A stretch of 10,000 nt of DNA from Asticcacaulis sp. (GTDB lineage Bacteria; Pseudomonadota; Alphaproteobacteria; Caulobacterales; Caulobacteraceae): assembly GCF_020217185.1 (NCBI RefSeq), contig NZ_JAIWNX010000058.1:1-10000 (forward strand), read 5' to 3'. The position numbers and the translations under genes are program-made. Shown piece by piece: positions 5,411 to 10,000 of this stretch; the stretch's first letter is position 1, and the number at the start of each line of letters is the position of its first letter. The notes beneath the pieces are model-generated. The model saw only the letters and a program-made list of their open reading frames with translations. It was not told where the DNA came from and did no database searches.

Positions 5411-7093
5411 TTACCTGCCCGGCGGGTCCTCCATGGTGTGCAGGTCACGGCCGCGCGTTTCCTTCATGAAGAGGAGAGCGACCGCGATGGCTGTGGCCCC
5501 GATAATCACCGGATACCACAGGCCAAAGAACAGGTTACCTGAACCGGCGACCATGGCGAAGGAAATGGCGGGCAGCAGGCCGCCGAACCAGCCGGTGCCG
5601 ATATTGTAGGGCAGGGACAAGGCCGTATACCGGATGCGCGTCGGGAACATCTCGACAAGGGCCGATGCCATCGGGCCATAAAGCGCCGTGGCCCCGACGG
5701 TAAAGACAAACAGGACCGCAAAAATACCCAGAATGTTGACCCGTTTGGGATCGGCGGCTTCGGGATAGCCGGCGGCTTTCAGTGCCGCCTTGAGATCGGT
5801 CACGGCATTGGTTTTCAGCGTCTTAAGCTCGTCCTTGGACAGAGCATCGCCCGACTGCACGGCGATGGTGCGATCACCGATCTGCACCGTGGCAAACGTC
5901 GCTCCCGGTTCGGTCGGTTTGTTGACATAAGGCACGCCCAGCCCCGTCACCAGCGATTTGGCGAGGTCGCAGGACGATGTGAACTGCGCCTTGCCCACCG
6001 GGTCGAACTGTACCGAACACTTGCGCGGGTCGGCGAAGATGACGACCGGCGTGCGGTTGACGGCGTCGTCCAGCGCCGGATTGGCAAAGCGCGCCATCAG
6101 ATGGAAGCCGGGCACGAAGCTGAGCACCGCAATGGCGATGCCTAGGATCATTACCGGCTTACGGCCGACGCGGTCGGACAATTGACCCCAGACGACGTAA
6201 AGGACCGCGCTGACGATCGAAATGCTCATCACCAGAAGGTTGACGGTGGTGGGCGCCAGCTTGACGCTCTTTTCCAGAAACACCTGCGTGTAGAAGAAGG
6301 TCGTGTACCACACCACGCCCTGCGCCGTCATGAAGCCGAACAGGGCAATCAGCACCTGACGCAGGTTCGACCACTGACCAAAGGCCTCCTTGAACGGAGC
6401 TTTGGAGATATTGCCGCTGTCGTGCAGGGCGCGGAAGGCGGGGCTTTCGGCGGTCTTGGCGCGGATATAGACCGAAATAGCCAGAAGCACGGCGGAGACG
6501 ATGAACGGGATGCGCCAGCCCCAGTCACCAAACGCCTCTTCCTTGACGATGGTGCGGGTCAGAAAGACGACCAGAAGCGCGATAACCAGCCCCAGAGAGG
6601 CCGAAGCCTGAATCCACGCCGTATAGGCGCCGCGTTTATCCGCGGGGGCGTGTTCCGCAACGTAAATCACAGCCCCGCCATATTCACCGCCCATCGCAAT
6701 GCCCTGAAGGATGCGCAGCCCCACCAGCAAAAGCGGCGACCAAATGCCCGCCTGTTCATAGGTGGGCAGGAAGCCGATCAGCACCGTGGCCACCCCCATC
6801 AGCAGGATGGTGTAGAGGAAGGTGCCCTTGCGCCCTTTGCGGTCACCGATATGACCAAACAGCAGCGCGCCGAAGGGCCGCGACAAAAAGCCCAGCGCGA
6901 AGGTCAGCAGCGCCAGTATCATGCCGGTGGTGTCATCAAGCCCGGTAAAGAAGTTCTTCGTGATGATCGAGGTCAGGGCCCCGAAAATGAAGAAGTCGTA
7001 CCACTCAAAGGTCGTACCGGCAGCCGACGCCGCGACAATGGTACGCAGACCGGCTTCCTTCTGCACGCTGTCTGCCTGCGGGTGTGATGACAT
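5411..7093 (-). CDS. MFS transporter of the metabolite:H+ symporter (MHS) type with a periplasmic insert
   Basis: This 560-residue inner-membrane protein is predicted to have 12 membrane segments. MHS/major facilitator signatures are FEWYDFFIFG (29-38) in the first segment, SRPFGALLFGHIGDRKGRK (71-89) in loop 2-3, RILQGIAMGGEYGGA (127-141), and a second copy of the loop motif, GQLSDRVGRKP (303-313), in loop 8-9. Typical members have about 430-450 residues. The excess is a hydrophilic insert of about 115 residues (336-452) between segments 9 and 10, periplasmic by the positive-inside layout, with two cysteines (C359, C375) suited to a disulfide. I recall similar inserts in other proteobacterial MHS proteins, so it is probably a subfamily trait. 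The substrate cannot be read from sequence; relatives carry dicarboxylates, proline/betaine or shikimate. AGGG lies at good distance before the start. It appears monocistronic. Confidence 0.92.
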   Translation of the reverse strand: MSSHPQADSVQKEAGLRTIVAASAAGTTFEWYDFFIFGALTSIITKNFFTGLDDTTGMILALLTFALGFLSRPFGALLFGHIGDRKGRKGTFLYTILLMGVATVLIGFLPTYEQAGIWSPLLLVGLRILQGIAMGGEYGGAVIYVAEHAPADKRGAYTAWIQASASLGLVIALLVVFLTRTIVKEEAFGDWGWRIPFIVSAVLLAISVYIRAKTAESPAFRALHDSGNISKAPFKEAFGQWSNLRQVLIALFGFMTAQGVVWYTTFFYTQVFLEKSVKLAPTTVNLLVMSISIVSAVLYVVWGQLSDRVGRKPVMILGIAIAVLSFVPGFHLMARFANPALDDAVNRTPVVIFADPRKCSVQFDPVGKAQFTSSCDLAKSLVTGLGVPYVNKPTEPGATFATVQIGDRTIAVQSGDALSKDELKTLKTNAVTDLKAALKAAGYPEAADPKRVNILGIFAVLFVFTVGATALYGPMASALVEMFPTRIRYTALSLPYNIGTGWFGGLLPAISFAMVAGSGNLFFGLWYPVIIGATAIAVALLFMKETRGRDLHTMEDPPGR

Positions 7094-7226
7094 GGACTGA
7101 CCCTGTTATGGTTAACTGTGTTATGCGTTGGACTGCGCATTTGATCGAAGCCGCGCGCCCTGACAAGGGGGGTGTTACGCAAACAACAGAAAACAATCGG
7201 TTTCGCCACGCCTTTGCCGACAGGAA

Positions 7227-7254
7227 TTGACGGCGCACGACCTATGGCTTAGGC
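7227..7254 (+). promoter_or_regulatory. Candidate housekeeping promoter for rnd-lptCAB
   Basis: TTGACGG (7227-7233) matches the Caulobacter sigma-73 -35 consensus TTGACGS. After 13 bases comes GCTTAGGC (7247-7254), a partial match to the GCTANAWC -10. A transcript starting near 7260 would have a leader of about 30 bases to the GTG start at 7290, containing AGAGG at 7274-7278. The -35 match is strong and the -10 weak. The rest of the intergenic region (7094-7226) must hold the transporter promoter on the other strand, for which I found no clear candidate. Confidence 0.45.
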
Positions 7255-7289
7255 CAGAACCAGAGACAAAGTCAGAGGTTTTTTACAGC

Positions 7290-7910
7290 GTGACCATCCA
7301 TTATCATGAAGGCGATTTGCCCAACGGCCTTGATCTGGGCGCCGTGGTTGCCATCGACTCCGAAACCATGGGCCTGCGCTTCGGGCGTGATGACCTGTGT
7401 GTGGTGCAGTTGTCAGCGGGGGATGGCGATGCCCACGTCGTGCGGCTCAACCGCCCGGCCTATGACTGCCCCAATCTGAAAGCCCTGCTCACCGATGCCA
7501 GGGTCTTGAAACTGTTCCATTTCGGGCGTTTTGATATCGGCATGTTCCTGCTGCATCTGGGCGTGGTGACGGCCCCCGTCTATTGCACCAAGATCGCCTC
7601 AAAGCTGGCGCGCACCTATACGGACCGCCACGGCCTGAAAGACCTGGTGCGTGAGCTTTTGTCCGTCGATATCTCCAAGGCGCAGCAAAGCTCTGACTGG
7701 GGGGCGCAAACCCTGACGCCGGAACAACTGGCCTATGCGGCCTCGGATGTGCTGCATCTGCATACCTTGCGCGAAAAGCTTGATGCCATGCTGGCGCGCG
7801 AAGGGCGCAGCGAGCTGGCGCAGGGCTGTTTCGATTTTTTACCGCACCGCGTCAAACTGGATTTGGCAGGTTGGGAAGATACGGATATATTCGCCCATTC
7901 ATGGAGCTGA
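7290..7910 (+). CDS. rnd: Ribonuclease D (short form, catalytic domain only)
   Basis: This 206-residue DEDD-family 3'-5' exoribonuclease has the Exo I motif AIDSETMGL with D23 and E25, Exo II HFGRFDIGM with D82, and Exo III YAASDVLHL with Y149 and D153, which gives the DEDDy subclass. It has no HRDC domain, unlike the longer E. coli RNase D; the short form is usual in alphaproteobacteria. RNase D trims tRNA and other small-RNA 3' ends. GTG at 7290 is chosen because it gives the usual VTIHYHEGDLP beginning and follows AGAGG (7274-7278). The frame is open back to a TTG at 7227, but those extra 21 residues have no family character and overlap a candidate promoter. lptC begins 13 to 31 bases downstream, so co-transcription is likely. 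Confidence 0.93.
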   Translation: MTIHYHEGDLPNGLDLGAVVAIDSETMGLRFGRDDLCVVQLSAGDGDAHVVRLNRPAYDCPNLKALLTDARVLKLFHFGRFDIGMFLLHLGVVTAPVYCTKIASKLARTYTDRHGLKDLVRELLSVDISKAQQSSDWGAQTLTPEQLAYAASDVLHLHTLREKLDAMLAREGRSELAQGCFDFLPHRVKLDLAGWEDTDIFAHSWS

Positions 7911-7941
7911 AAACGCCCCGCAGATGAGGATTTCTGCCGCC

Positions 7942-8598
7942 ATGCCGGCCATTGAAACCGCGACGCACGACCATACCGATGCCCGCCACCGCCTGAATAT
8001 TCAGGCGGTGGCGTGGAAAAAGCGTTCGCGCAAGATCTCCCGTCTGCGCCTTATCTTTCCGGGCCTTATTATCGGCACGGTCTTGCTTATGATCGTGTGG
8101 ATCGTTGTGCAGAGCGTTATCAATTCGATGAACGTCTATACGACCACCGGCGAAGACATCCGCATGACCAACCCGTTTTATACCGACCGCAGCCGCAACG
8201 GTGAGCGCTATGAGATGCGCGGTCTTGAGGCGGTGCGCAAGGGCAGAACGTCACAGATCGTCACGCTGACGGCACCGCGTATGGAAATTCGCTCTGAAAA
8301 CAGCCGTCCCTCCGCGCTGGAAGGCGCGGTCGGTGTCTATGACGACACCAAACGGCGTTTCACGCTCAATAAGGATGTCACTCTGAACTCAGGCAATGGC
8401 CTGTCTTTGCGGACCCAGGCGGCTGACGTCGATCTTCAGAGTGCGGTGATTACCGGCAATACGCCGGTTGAAGGCCGCTGGCAGACGGGCGTGGTCAATG
8501 CGCAGGCCTTCCGCGTGGAGCAGAACGGGCGCAAGGTTGTGTTTTATGGTAAGCCGGGACAACAGGTGACCGGTACGCTTTCGGGCGACGAAAACTGA
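7942..8598 (+). CDS. lptC: LPS export protein LptC (periplasmic, membrane-anchored)
   Basis: This 218-residue protein has a cytoplasmic N-terminus of about 36 residues ending in a basic patch (KKRSRKISRLR), one membrane helix (about 37-57) and a periplasmic beta-rich domain with repeated strands such as IVTLTAPRMEI, RFTLNKDVTL and LSLRTQAADVDL. This is the layout of LptC, which docks on the LptBFG ATPase and passes lipopolysaccharide to LptA. The direct downstream neighbours lptA and lptB support it. The start is uncertain: ATG 7942 has GAGGA at 7926-7930 (11-base spacing), while ATG 7924 is in frame and lacks one. A perfect 30-bp palindrome (7984-8013) covers codons 15 to 24. Part of the coding sequence antisense and upstream (from 7735) is only an open frame inside rnd. 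Confidence 0.88.
   Translation: MPAIETATHDHTDARHRLNIQAVAWKKRSRKISRLRLIFPGLIIGTVLLMIVWIVVQSVINSMNVYTTTGEDIRMTNPFYTDRSRNGERYEMRGLEAVRKGRTSQIVTLTAPRMEIRSENSRPSALEGAVGVYDDTKRRFTLNKDVTLNSGNGLSLRTQAADVDLQSAVITGNTPVEGRWQTGVVNAQAFRVEQNGRKVVFYGKPGQQVTGTLSGDEN
7984..8013. repeat. Perfect 30-bp palindrome inside the start of lptC
   Basis: The half-site CGCCACCGCCTGAAT (7984-7998) is followed immediately by its exact reverse complement (7999-8013), centred on AATATT. As RNA it would form a hairpin of up to 13 pairs with a four-base loop, 42 bases after the lptC start. No T-run follows on either strand, so it is not a standard intrinsic terminator. It encodes residues of the basic cytoplasmic N-terminus of LptC. 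Confidence 0.95.
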
Positions 8599-8622
8599 CA
8601 TTTTTTAAAGGATATTCCGGCC

Positions 8623-9165
8623 ATGAAGATCAGGATAACAATGTGGGTGATGGGCGTGGCCGGGGTGCTGGCGGCACCGGTGGCGTGGGCGCAATTTGTC
8701 CCCACCAAGGAAAATCCTATTGCCTATGCCGCCGATACGTTCGAGGCCGATGATGGTAACCATACCGCTACCTTCACGGGCAGCGTGGAATTCCTTCAGG
8801 ATACGTCGCGGCTGCGCGCGGATAAGGTGACGGTCATCTACGGCCAGAACCCGACGACGGGCCGGTGGGACGCCCTGTCTACCGCCGAAGCGGTTGGCAA
8901 TGTGTACTATGTGGTGGACGATCAGGTGATGACCGGCAACCGCGCGATCTATACCAAAAGCACCGACACCCTGGTTCTGACCGGCAATGTGGTGCTCAAG
9001 CAGGGTCAGAATGTCATGGAAGGCAGCCGCCTTGTCTATGATGTCGGTGCCAAGAAATCGAGCATGGACGGCGTGCCGACCGCGGGCAGCAAGAGCCGCG
9101 TGCGCGGGGTCTTTTATCCGAACCAGGCCTCAAACCAAAATTCAGCGACTAAGAAGCCGCAATAA
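8623..9165 (+). CDS. lptA: LPS transport periplasmic protein LptA
   Basis: This 180-residue OstA/LptA-family protein forms the periplasmic bridge that carries lipopolysaccharide from LptC to the outer-membrane LptDE complex. A signal peptide spans residues 1-23, with a likely cut after AWA and mature start QFVPTKENP. The mature part shows the repeating strand pattern of the jellyroll: IAYAADTFEADD, TATFTGSVEF, SRLRADKVTVIYG, AEAVGNVYYV, MTGNRAIYTKSTDTLVLTGNVVL, which I give here as separate short strands, and MEGSRLVYDV. The C-terminus is low-complexity and polar (NQASNQNSATKKPQ). AAAGGA at 8607-8612 lies ten bases before the start. The gene is 24 bp after lptC and one base before lptB, so the three are one transcription unit. 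Confidence 0.93.
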   Translation: MKIRITMWVMGVAGVLAAPVAWAQFVPTKENPIAYAADTFEADDGNHTATFTGSVEFLQDTSRLRADKVTVIYGQNPTTGRWDALSTAEAVGNVYYVVDDQVMTGNRAIYTKSTDTLVLTGNVVLKQGQNVMEGSRLVYDVGAKKSSMDGVPTAGSKSRVRGVFYPNQASNQNSATKKPQ

Positions 9166-9166
9166 G

Positions 9167-9958
9167 ATGACCGTTATTTCCACACTGGATGTGCGCAGCG
9201 CCGCCGATATGCGGATGACCGAAGCGAGTGATACGGTTGATGGCCTGCGCGTCGAAGGCATCGGCAAATCGTACAAGGAACGCGCGGTGGTCAAAACCGT
9301 GTCGCTGTCCCTGCGTCGCGGTGAGGCCGTGGGCCTTCTGGGACCCAACGGCGCGGGTAAAACCACCTGCTTCTACATGATTACCGGGCTGGTGCAGCCG
9401 GATTATGGCACCATCAGTCTGGATGGCCACGACATCACGGCTCAGCCCATGTATCAGCGCGCGCGCATGGGGCTTGGGTATCTGCCGCAGGAATCTTCGA
9501 TTTTCCGGGGCCTGAACGTCGAGCAGAATCTTCAGGCCGTGCTGGAGTTGCGCCTCACCAGCCGTTCGCAGATCGACGCCGAAGTAACGCGCCTGCTCGA
9601 AGAACTGCACATCACCCATATCCGTAAGTCACCGGCTACGGCTCTCTCGGGTGGTGAACGTCGTCGTGTCGAAATTGCTCGTGCCCTGGCCTGTGATCCG
9701 TCCTTCATCCTGCTGGATGAGCCGTTTGCCGGTATCGACCCGCTGGCCATTTCGGATATCCGTGATGTGGTGGGGTATCTCAAACACCGCGGCATCGGTA
9801 TCCTGATCACCGACCACAATGTGCGTGAAACGCTCGACATTATCGACCGCGCCTCGATCATCCATTCGGGCGAAGTGCTGTTTGAGGGCACGCCGGATGA
9901 AATCCGCCATAACCCTGAAGTGCGCCGCGTCTATCTGGGTGAAAATTTCGACGGCTAA
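9167..9958 (+). CDS. lptB: LPS export ABC transporter ATP-binding protein LptB
   Basis: This 263-residue cytoplasmic ATPase powers lipopolysaccharide extraction together with LptF and LptG, which are not in this window. ABC motifs are complete: Walker A GPNGAGKTT (59-67), Q-loop Q108 in YLPQESSIFRGL (a typical LptB stretch), signature LSGGE (160-164), Walker B FILLDEP with catalytic E185, FAGIDP, and switch H217 in ITDHNVRETL. The C-terminal PDEIRHNPEVRRVYLGE also fits LptB. The start at 9167 lies one base after the lptA stop and lacks a strong Shine-Dalgarno sequence, which suggests re-initiation. The first 25 residues are an extension beyond the core; internal ATGs at codons 15 and 17 are alternatives. 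In many proteobacteria rpoN follows, but only 42 bases remain here. Confidence 0.95.
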   Translation: MTVISTLDVRSAADMRMTEASDTVDGLRVEGIGKSYKERAVVKTVSLSLRRGEAVGLLGPNGAGKTTCFYMITGLVQPDYGTISLDGHDITAQPMYQRARMGLGYLPQESSIFRGLNVEQNLQAVLELRLTSRSQIDAEVTRLLEELHITHIRKSPATALSGGERRRVEIARALACDPSFILLDEPFAGIDPLAISDIRDVVGYLKHRGIGILITDHNVRETLDIIDRASIIHSGEVLFEGTPDEIRHNPEVRRVYLGENFDG

Positions 9959-10000
9959 CCCCGATGTCTGCGGCTTTTCCACCGGTTTTTCCGGCCTGTG

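Noticed and set aside
6182..7087. 301-codon plus-strand open frame opposite the transporter gene
   Set aside because: Its translation is rich in Gln/Arg/His/Gly with no motif. It is the usual antisense shadow of a GC-rich membrane-protein gene, and the opposite strand encodes clear MHS motifs.
7104..7125. Direct repeat TGTTATG (7104-7110 and 7119-7125) flanking GTTAAC before the transporter start
   Set aside because: A seven-base repeat with a short palindrome could be an operator, but a single weak instance with no known consensus is within chance expectation.
7984..8013. The lptC palindrome as an intrinsic terminator between rnd and lptC
   Set aside because: No T-run follows on either strand, and the sequence is in frame within a plausible LptC N-terminus.
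9964..10000. Possible start of a further gene (ATG five bases after the lptB stop, open to the window edge)
   Set aside because: Only twelve codons are visible, without a convincing Shine-Dalgarno sequence or recognisable sequence. It cannot be told from chance; it does not look like the start of rpoN.

Overview
The window looks like ordinary chromosomal DNA from a caulobacter-type alphaproteobacterium (Caulobacterales; an Asticcacaulis-like genome is my best guess). The reasons are moderately high GC, an NtrZ-like periplasmic protein, a CenR-like response regulator next to an L,D-transpeptidase-fold gene, and a short RNase D followed directly by lptC-lptA-lptB. The assignment rests on recognising protein families and gene order, not on a search. 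I see no mobile element, tRNA, rRNA, CRISPR array or phage gene.

Layout from left to right. 1-181 is non-coding leader. 182-595 (+) is a secreted NtrZ-like protein whose stop abuts that of a minus-strand ThiE/TenI-like barrel gene (596-1237). That gene starts head-to-head, with overlapping start codons, against a YggS-type PLP-binding protein (1231-1896, +). An inverted pair of structured repeats (1899-2070) lies between yggS and a convergent L,D-transpeptidase-like gene (2069-2578, -). Divergent from the latter is the OmpR-type regulator (2630-3316, +), closed by a strong intrinsic terminator, with a DUF3052 gene (3361-3759, +) starting immediately after it. A second inverted repeat pair (3762-3940) separates DUF3052 from a convergent minus-strand pair: a small unrecognised protein (3942-4400) translationally coupled to exonuclease III (4397-5197). 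A second intrinsic terminator (5216-5246, -) lies between xth and a 560-residue MHS-type transporter with an unusual periplasmic insert (5411-7093, -). After a divergent intergenic region with a candidate promoter comes rnd-lptC-lptA-lptB (7290-9958, +).

Functionally, the right third serves transport of lipopolysaccharide to the outer membrane: LptC is the inner-membrane bitopic anchor, LptA the periplasmic bridge and LptB the ATPase. The middle contains an envelope-type regulator and a peptidoglycan-enzyme-like protein facing each other over 51 bp. The remaining genes are housekeeping functions (PLP homeostasis, base-excision repair, solute uptake, RNA processing).

No new multi-gene system is evident. 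The most interesting non-coding signals are two. First, four copies of a repeat, each within 2 bp of a stop codon, fold into two hairpins with visible base-pair covariation and a recurring GA/GA internal loop. Second, a perfect 30-bp palindrome lies inside the start of lptC.
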